A DNA stretch of 64,000 bases from Eublepharis macularius. Its lineage: Eukaryota; Chordata; Lepidosauria; Squamata; Eublepharidae. Below are positions 43,370 to 55,153 of this stretch, piece by piece. The stretch covers positions 67,594,001 through 67,658,000 of the forward strand of contig NC_072795.1 of NCBI RefSeq assembly GCF_028583425.1, given 5' to 3'. Made by a program: the position numbers and the translations under genes. Below the pieces are notes generated by a model. The model was given only the letters and a program-made list of their open reading frames with translations. It was not told the DNA's origin and did no database searches. The stretch's first letter is position 1. Each line of letters starts with the position of its first letter.

Positions 43370-44122
43370 TGTCACGGGCTGGGCTAGCCCAAGCAAGGTG
43401 GTTCCAGTCCAAACCTTAAGGCTGAAGTCAAAAGGGAGTTCCAAGAGTGAAAGCCAAGTCAAACCGGTGGTCAGAGCACAAGATAATGCCAGGAGTGAGT
43501 CCAGAGTCCAAGAGCAAGGTCAGGCACAGTCCAAGGTCAGTCACCAATGGCGTCAGGTCCAAAAGCAGGCGCGGGCAAGGATCACAGAACACAGAGTGGT
43601 TACAGGCAGTGGACAGATTGCTTCCACACCTGGCAGTCGCTCCTGACTGGCTTTTATAGCCAGGCGTGGTTTTCAGCCAGCTGCTGGGGCTCCATCCTGA
43701 TGCTACTCATCGTCGCTCTCTAGCAGCTGGCGTTGGCTCAGGAGACGAGCACTGCGCCATCTCTCCTGCAGTTCCAGTCTCTGGCGCTGTCTGCGGTGCT
43801 CTCTAGGCATGGATGAACCTGGGGGGGGGGGTGGAAGCCCCTGGCTGGGCTTCCCCTGTGGTGCTGGCAGTCCCTGACTGAGCTTCCCCTGTGGAAGTTC
43901 CTGGCTGAGCTTCCCCAGTGGTATTGGGTAGAGGGTGCTGGTGTCTCAGCTGCTGGCTGTGGGCTTTGATCAGCCAGCAGCTGCTGCTCCTGATTGCCGG
44001 CTTCTGCTGAGTCAGGGCTAGGGCTGGCTACACAGAACTCTTCTTCTCCTGAAGAGTCCTGGCTGGCTACACGAGGCTCCTCTCCTCCAGAGAAGACCTC
44101 ACTCTCAGACTGGGCCATGACA
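43370..44122 (-). mobile_element. Solo LTR with 5-bp target duplication
   Basis: 753 bp starting TG and ending CA, with inverted terminal TGTCA.GG / CC.TGACA, flanked by direct repeats GTTCT at 43365..43369 and 44123..44127. On the minus strand, GGCTATAAAAGCCAG at about 43650..43664 is a TATA box, so transcription probably ran on that strand. No gag or pol is present. A 5-bp duplication fits Ty3/gypsy-type or retroviral LTRs; I cannot choose between them. The 134-codon minus-strand frame 43738..44142 overlaps the LTR and is probably incidental. Confidence 0.85.
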
Positions 44123-44150
44123 GTTCTCTTCGTCAGATGCATGTGGTTGC
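44123..44150 (-). mobile_element. Penelope-like end, right part after solo LTR
   Basis: Continuation of the element split at 43369. It contains the complement of CTGACGA at 44130..44136. Confidence 0.7.
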
Positions 44151-44513
44151 TGTTTTTAGGTCTCTGTTTCTATTAAAATGTCTAGGTAGGATGCTATTTG
44201 ATATTTTGAATTATATGATCTAATTTTAACCAGATATTTAAATATCTATATTTGTACCCTTTTAACCGAAGATTCTTTTAACTTGTATACTGTATATCTG
44301 ATAATGAAATGCTTTGTTTTATAAGTTTAAATCTGGTCAAGGACTGTAAATAAAATGAATTGAATTGAGCTGGGTGTTGTCAGTATATTGATGACAGTCA
44401 GCCCCCAAACTACTAATGATTTGTCCTAAGAGCTTTACTCAGAGATTGAAAAGCATGGAGGATAGGATTGTGCTCTGTGGAGCCCCACAGCATAGGTCCC
44501 ACTTTGAAGACAG

Positions 44514-45225
44514 GGTAAGAAGTGAAGGACTTACACACTGTCCTTTGTTCCTGGTCTCAGGTTACAGAGGGGGCTTACTATAGAGATAAAGAGATAGAGA
44601 GGACGATACACTGTACTGCTGTTCCCTTGATGTGTAGATTGCTACTCTCAGGGAACTTCCTTACTTCCTTCTTCTTCATCTCTCTCACGTGCATACACAC
44701 TCTCCATCTTGCCCCCAGGGCTTGCTCCCTGTATCTACCAGCATCCTAGTTTAGCTACATTAGATTCTCTCTCTCCTATTCCCTATCCCGAGTGGAGTTT
44801 CTAAGTAAAAGGACTCTTATTTACCTTATTGAAGAAAATGTAGGGTTGCTAGGTCCCCTAGAGCCCAACCTGGGGGATAGGGGGTGCACAGGGGGGCAGC
44901 AGGGGGGAACTTACCTCACACATATGCAACATTCCCACACACTCCAGAGCTTTTCCTTATCGTGCCAGGAATGACGTCATTCCCGACATGACAAGGAGGG
45001 GCTCTGAAGAACGCTTCTGGGCCCATTCCCTGTACTTTCCCCCTCCCCCCGCTAGCCAGGTGGTGAGTGGTGGCAGGAGGCAGAGGCTGGGAGTGGGGGA
45101 GACTCTGCTCCCACTGGAGGACTGGTAACCCTAAGTAAGTGGACTCTGTGTGAGTTTATAGCCTCATCAGTATGCTCGCACAAATGCTTAGCTGTGCTCT
45201 CTGAATTGCTCTGCTTTACTTATTT
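44514..45225. mobile_element. LTR-like element (family of 48849..49310), interrupted by a TA-flanked MITE
   Basis: It aligns in order with 48849..49310: TCTCAGGTTACAGAGGGG, CCCTTGATGTGTAGATTGC, TGGAGTTTCTAAGTAAAAGG and CTCTTATTT. It is split at 44842 by a MITE and resumes after 45133 with AAGTAAGTGG. Limits are approximate. Confidence 0.6.
44843..45131. mobile_element. TA-flanked MITE inserted in an LTR-like element
   Basis: The ends GGGTTGCTAGG and CTGGTAACCC are inverted and flanked by TA on both sides (44841..44842, 45132..45133). The GC-rich interior resembles the element at 4595..5004. Confidence 0.7.
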
Positions 45226-45599
45226 ACTTACTTATCCTACATTGTCAACTCATAGCTGGTCTTTAACAACAATGCTTGACAACAAAGTCCATGAGGAATG
45301 ATTTAAATCAGGCTAACCCATATTCCTTGGTACCTACTTCTTCCTCCAAATGCCTCAACAAGATAGCTTGGTCCACTGTAGGCTGCAGATAAATTTAAGC
45401 TGTTTCCACATGCCCTTAAAGGGATGGCCCACTCACCGAATGCCGGCGGCTTTTCCCCAGGAATCCGGATATCTCCATTTGGAAAACAGCTGTGGGCTGT
45501 TGGCTTCTATTTTTTCTGGGAACACACTTTCTGTGGTCACAAAAAAGACACTGAAAAAATGGAAGCCAAATGGCTCACAAACATTTTGTAAATGGAGAC

Positions 45600-47692
45600 A
45601 TTGCCAGCATTTCCCAAGAACTGACAATTAGTTGCGAGGGCTTTATAAGTTTTTTGCTGATAAAATAGCACAAATACGCTCTGATCTAGATACTAGCTGC
45701 AATGCAAGCGAGATAGAAGAAATGATAAATGCACCATCCAACTTACATTTGGATTGCTTTAAACCAATCACACAATGACAGATCTTAACAGGATCTATGA
45801 AAACCACTACTTGTACGCTTGATCCTTGCCCATCCTGGCTGTTAAAATAAAGTAAGGACCATATAAGTGAACCACTGAGGTCTATTGTTAATCAATCACT
45901 AACTCAGGGCAGCTTTCCCCAACATCTCAAACAGGCGGTTATCCGTCCGCTACTTAGAAAACCATCCCTAGACAAAAATGATGTGGCCGATTATTGCCCA
46001 GTCTCTAATCTGCCCTTTCTGGGCAAAGTGATTGAGAGAGCAGGAGCTGACCAACTCCAGACCTTCTTGGATAACTCTAGTGCTCTGGACCCTTTCCAAT
46101 CAGGCTTCAGACCAGGGCATGGGACAGAGACAGCACTAGTAGTGTTACTGGATGATCTCCATCTGAATATAGACAAAGGCCATGCCTCCTTATTGCTCTT
46201 CCTGGATCCATCTGCAGCCTTTGACACAGTAGACCATGCCATCCTGTTGAGGCATTTAGAAACAGAAGTGGGCATCAAAGGATATACCCTGGAATGGTTT
46301 AAATCATTTCTCTTGGAGCGGACTCAAAGGGTGGCCATTGGAGATCAACTGTCTCTAGAATGGGAACTATCTTGCGGGGTTCCACAGGGCGCAATCTTAT
46401 CTTCCATATTATTCAACCTCTACATAAAACTTTTAGGAGAACTCATTTGCAGCTATGGAGTTGGATGTCATCAATATGCAGATGACGCCCAACTCTATAT
46501 CTCGCTATCCAGGTCCCTGCAGGATGCAGTAGAAATCTTAGATAGCTGCCTGATAGCTGTGGTGAAATGGTTGAAAAACAACAAAATGAAATTGAACCCA
46601 GAAAAGACCGAAGTGATGCTTGTTGGGAAAGCAGAGATCTTGAAGGACATTGTACTTCCCACTGTTGATGGAGTTTGTCTGACCCTTGCAGACTCAGTTA
46701 AGAGCCTAGGGGTTATACTGGATCCATCATTATTACTAGAAAAACAAGTTAAGGCAGCAGCAAAAAATGCTTATTACAACCTCACTCTAGCCTGGAAGAT
46801 GGCTTCTTATCTTGACACAGCTGACCTGGCCACTTGGATCCATGCTGTGGTAACATCAAAGTTTGACTATTGTAATGCTCTATACATTGGTCTCCCATCT
46901 AAGTAAACTAGGAGGCTCCAATTAGTGCAAAATGCAGCGGCTCAACTGTTATCAGGAGCGAGCAGGAGCATGAACATCACTCCCATCCTACAGTCACTCC
47001 ATTTGGCTACCCATCAGTTACCATGCCCAGTTCAAGGTATTAGTTATTACATACAAAGCTCTTCATGGCCTTGGCCCAGCATACCTACGGGACTGCCTCC
47101 CTCCCTATGTCCCTCCATGGCAGCTTCACTCATCTGAACAGGGTCTCCTGCAGGTGGCAGCCTGTACATGGGTGAAATCAACAGCAGCCTGTACATGAGC
47201 TTTCTCTGTGGTGGCCCCTACCCTGTGGAACAGCCTGCCTGAGGAGGTCAGGAGATCCCCCACTCTCCTGGCTTTCTGCAAATGATGCAAAAAAGGCTTT
47301 TTAGTCAGATAGGAGGGCGGTATTGTAGGGAGGGGGTCTTAGATGCTTCGCTAAGGAGTTGCGGACCATAGACTTCACCACTATATTGCCTTACATGTTA
47401 TCTGCTGCTTTAAATATGTATTCCTATGTACTACCAGTGCTCCATATTGTCTAATGTTAGTCCTAGAATTATGTTCTGCTTCAGTATTTTTTCTACTCTG
47501 TATTAGATTCTTGCTAATGCTATGTCTTTTAAACTTGTATTTATTTACACTATGGTATTGTTTATGAAATGTCCTTGATACTGTATTGAAATGTACTTGA
47601 TACTGATTGTACTAATCTCATACTGCGTAATGCGCCTTGAGTCTCAGTGAGAAAGGCAGACTATAAATGACATTAAATAAATAAATCTGTTT
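45600..47692 (+). mobile_element. L2-type LINE with 307-codon open reverse-transcriptase frame
   Basis: The frame 45983..46906 is open for 307 codons and covers the reverse transcriptase. It has SNLPFLGKVIERAGA, FRPGHGTETA, the first catalytic region LDPSAAFDTVDH, GVPQGAILSSILFNLYI, and the catalytic box YADDAQLY, followed by WLKNNKMKLNPEKTEVMLVG. Upstream, 45620..45980 encodes degenerate EGF.SFFADKIA and VIRPLLRKPSLD text with stops. Downstream, [14 protein letters not shown] and the rest is frame-shifted. The 3' end has CGCCTTGAGTCTCAGTGAG and an AAATAAATAAAT tail. No endonuclease domain is seen, so this is a 5'-truncated dead copy with an unusually well-kept centre. Confidence 0.9.
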
Positions 47693-47699
47693 CTCTTCC

Positions 47700-48670
47700 C
47701 CTTCTTGTAAAAGGGTACTACAATTCCAGTCCTCTAGGGTATCTGACCAGTAGAATCTATGTGGAAGAATGTGAAACAACTTATCTGTGTCAAATCTATT
47801 CTTCATGATTGTGCCCCTTCACTTCTAGTGCTAAAAAAACCCTGACTGATATTGGGACATTCTGCATGTTACGTGATGTTCAGGGAAATGTGTCAGTGAA
47901 AATACCCTTTTTTGTAAACATACTTATAAAATAATATAGCCAGTTTTACTAGGGAGGGGAACTTTAATCTTTTTTTTGGTAAGCTTTCTTTCTGATTAAG
48001 GTTGGTAGGTCTCCTGCTCTTTCTGTTTGCGTTTTCAATTGGAAGGAAAATTCTGAGTCCTGACCAATTTGGTCCCCTTCTTCTGTCTTGCTTGGGAAAG
48101 GGGAGATTATCAATAGGATCAAAGAAATCAGTTGCTTAAATGTAGGAAAGGTTTATCTTTATGAATAAATTCCAGAGAGGGCTAGCCGGTGGCCAATGGA
48201 CCAAATATGGTCTCTGAAGCACTCTTTTGGCAATTCTACCAATTTTAACCAAGGTGCGGTAAAAAGTTGTTGACAGTTCTTTCACATAAGGAAAAGAAAT
48301 TTGTTCTAAAATGAGAGATAGACAACAACTTGTACAAACTTCTTCAGTTAGGCTTGTGGGTAAAGATTATATAATGCCAAAATCATAAACAATAAACACT
48401 TACATTAATTTATATATACTTGCAAGTGCAATCATATACATTTAAAACATATTTCAAGAATTCTTTACCCACAAGTAATTTCAGTGTTCAATGGGGATTC
48501 CTTATAAGTAAGTGAGAATAAGACTTTAGCTTTAGTTTTGCTTCTGGTGTGTAATTTACATTTGTAAATACAACTTTTTCCATTTTAAAGTGAAAGAGAG
48601 ATGATCAAATGACAGACAAAGCCCTTGCCCCCTTTTTGGCTTCCTGCAAACAACACCAATTTTTTTGTTC
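47700..48670. other. Intergenic DNA, no gene recognised
   Basis: AT-rich. No coding or repeat signature is identified. Confidence 0.3.
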
Positions 48671-48671
48671 C

Positions 48672-49350
48672 AAGGCTGCCAACTCTGGGTGGGGAAATTC
48701 CTGGAGATTGGAGGTGGAGCCTGAAGAAGACAGGGTTTGGAGAGGGAAGGGACCTCAGGGTATAATGCCAGAGAGTCCACCCTCCAAAGCAGCCATTTTC
48801 TCTAGGGGAGCTGATCTCCGAAGTCTGGGAATCAGTTGTAATTCCAGGTGTTAGAAGAGGAGGTCTTAACATTATCCTTTTCCTCAGGTTTTAGAGGGGA
48901 GCAAACCAGAAAGTTAGAAAGACAGAAAAGTCAGGGCATCTGTTTATTCCTTTTGCCCTGAACTATCCTTTGATGTATAGATTGCTAGGACTTCCTTCAT
49001 GTGACATTCTTCTCTTCCTCCCTTTGTCACACAACTATCTCTTCTCTCCGTCTTGCACCATGGATGCCGTACTTCTCCTGCAATCCATGCCCATCCTTAG
49101 ACTAGATAGGTAGATAGGAATCTCTCTTTCCTTTGGAGTTTCTATAATAAAGAACTATTATTTCTTTTCTAAACCTAAGCTAAGTGTGTTATTTTCTCTC
49201 TCGCACTCACACCAGCTAGCCAACTCCAAAACACCCATCATATTCTCTCTGCAATTGATGCTTCTCTGCTACCCTCCTACTAGTTTATAGAGACTCAGGT
49301 TTTTTTAATACCAGGAGATCTCCAGGCCCCACCTGGAGTCTGGCAACCCT
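48672..49350 (-). mobile_element. TA-flanked MITE split by an LTR-like insertion
   Basis: Left part 48672..48848 and right part 49316..49350 together make a full family member (CTGCCAACTCTGG ... GTCTGGCAACCCTA). Skipping the inserted block and one CCAGG leaves the family text GTAATTCCAGGAGATCTCC, seen almost unbroken in related copies. Confidence 0.8.
48849..49310 (+). mobile_element. LTR-like insertion (solo) with CCAGG duplication
   Basis: 462 bp starting TG, flanked by CCAGG at 48844..48848 and 49311..49315. It has a polyadenylation-like TATAATAAAGAAC at about 49143..49155. The end is TTTTTTTAATA rather than the usual CA, so the family is uncertain. A second copy is at 44514..45225. Confidence 0.65.
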
Positions 49351-49647
49351 AGTTGTTTCTTCAGCAGCATTGATTCTAATTTTTTTAAAAGCCTGATTTT
49401 GTACATAAACCTGTGTCTGTGCTCAGATCCAAAAAAACTGCATAGAAATTGCATGATAGTCCTTGAATACACAATGTGCCAATGGTATTTCATGCCAATG
49501 TGCCAATCCCTAGGCTGGTATGATGTTAATCAGTGAGCTTGTTTACAGAAACTTGGCAAATGCTAGTTTCATTGTTAGTAATTATATATGAAAGGAATAT
49601 TTCCTCAGAAACTGGAAGCTAAAGGTGATTAAATTTAATTCCAAGTG

Positions 49648-50077
49648 CAGGTTTTTAAAGTGTTGGGTTCAGATTCAATTCAGCTTCCCCGCAGCTGCAG
49701 GGAATAGCTGTCAAGAAATAAAGGAGAGCCCAAACAGCCCCCAAATGCCACTGCAGGGGGAGGAATGTCTCCTGCCTCCCCCACAAGCCATTTTCCAAAA
49801 TAGCAAGTGGGGGAGGGGTCTATGTTTTTGCTGCACCATGCGGAGTATTCTGTGTATGTGGAACAGTAAAAACAAGGAAATATCCTCCCCCTATGCTATT
49901 TTGACACGGGAAAATGGCTTGGGGGAGAAGGCAAGAGCCCTTTCTTCCCCTGCAGGGGCATTCTGAGGCTGTTTGGTCTCTCCCTTCTTTTTTAAACAGC
50001 CATCCCCCATATATGCTGCTAAGGGGAACCTGAGCTGGGTCCAGGAATCCAGACTCAACTCTTTTAAAACCTGCATG
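49648..50077. mobile_element. Large palindromic MITE family M4, copy 2
   Basis: The ends GCAGGTTTTTAAAG and CTTTTAAAACCTGC are inverted. Inner mirrored blocks include AAGGAGAGCCCAAACAGCC, AATGCCACTGCAGGGG and AGCCATTTTCC. It is the same layout as copy 1 at 34750. Confidence 0.8.
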
Positions 50078-50079
50078 TC

Positions 50080-51000
50080 TAGCTTGACCTGTAAAGTGGT
50101 CTGTACATGTGTTGGTTTGTTATGTGTCTTGTGTGAACCAGCCAACTTCATAAGAATAGCCAAGCACAGAAGAGAGACTTTTCCTTCTCCCGCTCTCACC
50201 TCCTGTCATGACAGGAGTTGCTGACTTAACACTCCACTACCTAGAATAAGTGTCTAGAGTACTTGTACTTTAAGACAGGCACACTTTTATTTTAGGTATC
50301 TTTTTTTACATAGTGAATGCAAGGTTGGAATGAAGATGGAGACAAGGATTTAGCAAATTAATCAGAGGATGTTTATTGAAAGGAATCAAAGTATAAACAA
50401 GCAGTCAGAATAATATTAAATATTAAGACATTAAAATAATAAGGATGCACAAATACCTGCACTTAGTCCCAACACTCACATAATACTTACCCCCACAGTG
50501 AAGCATGTATCTCAAAGAACAGATGACTGAAGAAGGGGGAAATAGAGAGAAGGGCAGCAACAAGAGTGTAAGGATGTCATCTGGGGTGACTGGGCACAGT
50601 ATTCCAGTGATATGAATGGACGTTGAACCTACATCAGCTCAGAAGATGCAGGAGAGGTCACTTGGCAAGGTTTTTGTGAAAATCCAGGTAGTGATTCAGG
50701 AAACAGATCCAAAGAAGACCTAAAGAGAAGAGGGCAGGGAATGGGACTGAGGGAGAGCAAGTGAACTTTGACCCTCAAAGTACACAAACTGATTGAGGAG
50801 CATGAGTTGGAAGGCTGTGGGGCAGCTCTTGTTATAAGGGATGGAGGATAGTAGACAAAACTCTTATTCTTGCAAGGATAAATGAAGGCAGGGGAAGGCT
50901 CAGACAGAACCAGAAACAAGATCCACTCCAATTGGCTTGGAAGGGATGATGGGGTAGCCTCAAGACTGAGAAAAGTTATTTCTTTATTATTAGGATATGT
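50080..51000. other. Intergenic DNA, no gene recognised
   Basis: No family identified. A stretch around 50340..50480 is A-rich and may belong to an old retroelement. Confidence 0.3.
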
Positions 51001-51005
51001 ATGTG

Positions 51006-51248
51006 CAGGGCTTTTTTTCTGGGAAAAGAGGTGGTAGAACTCAGTGGGTTGCCCTTGGAGAAAATGGTCACATGGCTGATGGCCCTGCCCCTTGATCTCC
51101 AGACAGAGTGGAGTTTAGATCACGGCGTGGAGGGCAATCTAAACTCCCCTCTGTCCGGAGATCAGGGGGCGGGGCCACCAGCCATGTGACCATTTTCAAG
51201 AGGTTCCAGAACTCCATTCCACTGCATTCCAGCAGAAAAAAAGCCCTG
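51006..51248. mobile_element. hAT-type MITE with 8-bp target duplication
   Basis: The ends CAGGGCTTTTTTTCT and AGAAAAAAAGCCCTG (with one extra A on the right) are inverted. Flanking octamers TGTATGTG (50998..51005) and TGTATGGG (51249..51256) match at 7 of 8. Mirrored inner blocks are GAAAATGGTCACATGGC and GCCATGTGACCATTTTC. CAGGG ends with 8-bp duplications are typical of the hAT superfamily. Confidence 0.85.
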
Positions 51249-51650
51249 TGTATGGGAAAGGGCATGTCTTGGAATATCCTCCTTCCATTATGAGCTGAGA
51301 TTACATGGGGTCTTTTCTCTTAGGAAACAGTGAAGCAAGAGAACAGAGTATTGTGTCCAGTAGTATCTTGCTTAGATCAAAATCTGAGAATAACGGTCAC
51401 AGAGCCAAGCATCCCTGGTTCAGTCGTTTCTCTGTGAGCTTGTAATTTGTACAAGGATTACACTTTTCCATAGATGACCTAGGTAGCCATTGGGTTTCAT
51501 GGTTAGGATTCAGTCGTGCAAAGAGGTCTGCTCTTGCCTATTCTCCTGCTCATCTGTCTCCTTTGTCTTGTGCACACCATCCTCCAGAAAACAGCTTTTA
51601 GAGGACAATGGGCCAGACCTTTCTAAGATGTCAGAAGTAGAGACTGGGGC

Positions 51651-54291
51651 TTGGAAGAAATCGTACAAGCAATAGAAGCAGCAAAGATTGGAAAGGCACC
51701 AGGACCGGATGGGATCACTGCTAAATTCTACAAAGTAATGAAGGAAGACCTTGTACCGATATTTAAAAATATAATGAATGACATACTTCAAGGAAAAGGA
51801 CTTCTAGATACATGGAATGAAGCGAGTATTGCTTTGATCCCGAAAGAATTACAAGACTTGACAGATGTGAAAAATTACAGACCAATTTCGCTTATAAATA
51901 ATGACTATAAAATAATGGCAAGAATATTAGCAGACAGGCTTAAAATATGGTTAATGGACTTTATAGGAGAAGACCAGGCGGGATTCCTACCAAACAGACA
52001 ACTAAAGGACAACTTGAGAGTGGTTATAAATGCCATTGAATATTTTGATAAGTGACCAGACGAATAAGTTGGCTTTTTCTTTGCAGATGCAGAGAAGGCC
52101 TTTGACAATTTGAACTGGGACTGTATGTTCGCATCAATGGAAAAGATGGACCTAGGCAAAGAATTTATAGAAGCAGTAAAAACAATATACAAGGAACAAA
52201 GAGCGACAATCTGTGTCAATGACAACCTGACAGAGAAGTTTGAAATAAGAAAAGGTACAAGACAAGGATGTCCACTATCACCGTTGTTATTTGTGATGGT
52301 CTTGGAAATATTACTAAGGCAGATCAGAGAAGATGATGACATAAGAGGAATAAAAATAAAGGGATCTTCTTATAAACTAAGAGCGTTTGCAGACAATGTG
52401 ATGTTTATAGTAGAAGATCCACTACAAACTCTGCCAAGATTACTGGAAAAAATTAAGGAATTTGGAGATTTGGCAGGCTTCTATATAAAAAAAAGAAGTC
52501 AAAAATAATAACTAAGAACATGACCAAGAAGAAACAACAGGAACTAAGTGAAATAATAAACTGTGAAGTGGTACACAAGACTAAATATTTGGGAATAGAG
52601 CTGACAGCTAAAAATATTGATTAATTTAAGAATAGCTATGAAAAACTCTGGACACAAATTGAAAGAGATATGATAAAATGGAATAAACTAAACTTGTCGT
52701 GGTTAGGTCAGATTGCCACAGTTAAAATGAACGTGTTGCCTAGAATGATGTTCCTAATGCAAACTATACCAATTGTAAAAGATAAAAAACAATTTGAAAA
52801 ATGGCAGAAGATATCGGAATTTGTGCGGGCAGGAAAGAAACCAAGAGTAAAGATGAAAGTTCTTTGTGATGCTAAGGAAAGAGGTGGAATGCAGTTACCT
52901 GATCTTCGACTTTACCATGAAGCGATATGTTTAGCCTGGCTAAAAGAATGGGTCTCTTTAACCAATCATAAACTACTAACTTTGGAAGGTTATAATAAAC
53001 TATTTGGATGGCATGCATATATGTGGTACAATAAGTATAAAATGGACGCAATGTTTCAGCACCACTATTTGAGAAGAAATTTATTGTTGACTTGGCTAAA
53101 GTACAAAAAATTTATAGACCAGAAGAAACCACTTTGGATTGTACCAGCTGAGGTGATCAACCCAAACTTAGAATATAAAGGAAAAGAATGGCTAACTCTC
53201 AAAGACTTAACAGAAGTAACAGACAATGAGTTGAACCTTAAACCAAATGAGGAGTTGCCATTCAAATATGGTTGGTTGCAATATAGACAAATTAAAGACT
53301 TGATTCAGACCAAAGAAAAACAGGCCTTAGAACCAAGAATTCAGAGCTAGAAGAATTACTGTTGGGAGATAATAGTAAAATAATTTCTAAAATGTACAAA
53401 TTGTTATTGAAGTGGTTTACAGAAGATGAAACAGTCAAGGTGCAAATGGTAAAGTGGGCTATAAATTGTAATAACGAAATAACGATGGAAGCTTGGGAAC
53501 AATTATGGAAAAATACTTTTAAAATATCAACATGTACCAGTATTAGAGAGAATGGCTATAAAATGTTATATAGATGGTACTTAATACCGAAAAAATTAGC
53601 CATAGCCAACAAACAGCTATCTAATGTGTTGGAAATGTAAGGAGCATGAAGGTTCTCTATTTCATATGTGGTGGACTTGTCGTAAGGCTAGAGACTTTTG
53701 GACCAAAATATGTACTGAGATGTCTTTGATACTTCGTTATAATGTTGCAAAAAATCCAGAAATTTTGTTATCATCATTGCATTTGGAAGATGTTAATAGA
53801 AATGATAAGATATTGTTATATTATGTGAGATCAACAGCTAGAATAATATATGCTCAGTACTGGAAGAGAGAAGAAATACCAGAAATGGAAGAATGGACAA
53901 GGAAATTGTTGTATATAGCTGAAATGGACAAACTAACAAGAAATTTGAAGGAGCAAGATCCAGAAGCATTTTTGGAAGATTGAAAAAAGTTGAAAAAATA
54001 CATGGAAAAGAAATGGGATGTTAAGGGACAATTATGGTCTTTTGAGGGGTTAAGAAATTAAGTAAGATAAGATATAAATAGGATCTTTACTAATAAGAAG
54101 AAAAGAACAACTTTAGTATAGAAATAAGGTATTATTAATAACGGGGGGTTGGAGTGCTGTTGGAAGTCATTATTGAAAAGGGGGAGGGGAGGGGGTGGGG
54201 AAATATACACAGGGGAATTGAAATGGAATGTATTTGTATTTGAAATTGATTATATATTGACCCATCCAATAAAAATCTATTAAAAAAAAGA
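51651..54291 (+). mobile_element. 5'-truncated L1 LINE with 18-bp target duplication
   Basis: The ORF2 protein is recognisable across several broken frames: 51651..52055 (APGPDGITAKFY, IALIPK, NYRPISLIN, DQAGFLPNRQ), 52080..52508 (FADAEKAFDNLNW, RQGCPLSPLLF, AFADNVMFI), 52670..53350, 53362..53640 and 53624..53983. The catalytic box reads FADN instead of FADD. Stops at 52053, 52065 and 52506 and frame changes show it is inactive. The 3' end is a short A-run. The flanks AGAAGTAGAGACTGGGGC occur at 51633..51650 and 54292..54309, an exact 18-bp target duplication. Confidence 0.95.
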
Positions 54292-54309
54292 AGAAGTAGA
54301 GACTGGGGC

Positions 54310-54850
54310 CACAAAACTGAGGCAGAATGTTCACGGCAACACAAATCAATCACAGGTAGAACTCTTCAGCCATTGAAAAATGTGTATCCAATCACTGCAG
54401 TCCTCAGATCCACTGACCTTCTAAAGGGCTATTTTTTCATATTTAAAAAAGAGGAGATTGACCACTTTTCTCCTCTCCCTTTACTCAAATTTCTGTGGGT
54501 CTCCCAATATGTTTCAAATTTACAAAGCAGGAGGGATGGATCTAAAGATTCTGTTCTTCCAGTAGGGTGGTCAGAAGACCTGAAGAAAAATGACCCATCC
54601 CTTTAATAGAGGCTTAATATGTGGAAACAGGCAGCTAAAGCTTCTCATGGCATAGGAGTAAATAACATCAACTGGTAAATAACATCTCTCAGTAAGCCTC
54701 TATTAACAAGATAGGACATGTTGGCAACCCTATTCACCAGTATAATGATGACATTTATGCTAGTAGAATAACATTTTCATTGGTGGTGGAGGAAGGAGGG
54801 GGTGATTTTTGCCAATTCTCTTCCACTGTAGACCCCCCCCCCACTTCACC
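54310..54850. other. Intergenic DNA, no gene recognised
   Basis: Continuation of the L1 target sequence. Nothing identified. Confidence 0.3.
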
Positions 54851-55060
54851 TACGGTTACCAGCCTCCAGGTGGGGCCTGGAGTTATTTTAGAATTGTAAT
54901 GGATCTCTAGACTACAGGTTCCCATGGAGAAAATGGCTGCTTTGGAGGGTGGACTCTCTGGCTTTCTACCCCACTGAGGTCCCCCCTCTACCCAAACCCT
55001 GCCTTCCCCAGGTTCTGTCCCAAATCTCCAGGATTTCCCAGCCTGGAGATAGCAACCTTA
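54851..55060 (+). mobile_element. TA-flanked MITE family copy
   Basis: The left end TACGGTTACCAGCCTCC, GGTGGGGCCTGGAGTT, GAGAAAATGGCTGCTTTGG, and the right end GCCTGGAGATAGCAACCTTA. Same direction as the next copy, 90 bp away. Confidence 0.75.
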
Positions 55061-55153
55061 ACTTCACCCCTTCACATTGTTCACAAGGGTCTCTAACTCC
55101 CAGGAACAGAATTGGAGGTGGGGGAGAGAGTTGGGTTCAGTACACTGCTGCTA

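Noticed and set aside
43738..44142. 134-codon minus-strand frame rich in Ser, Glu and Gln
   Set aside because: It starts outside the solo LTR and runs through its end; LTRs are non-coding and no gag-like or other motif is seen.
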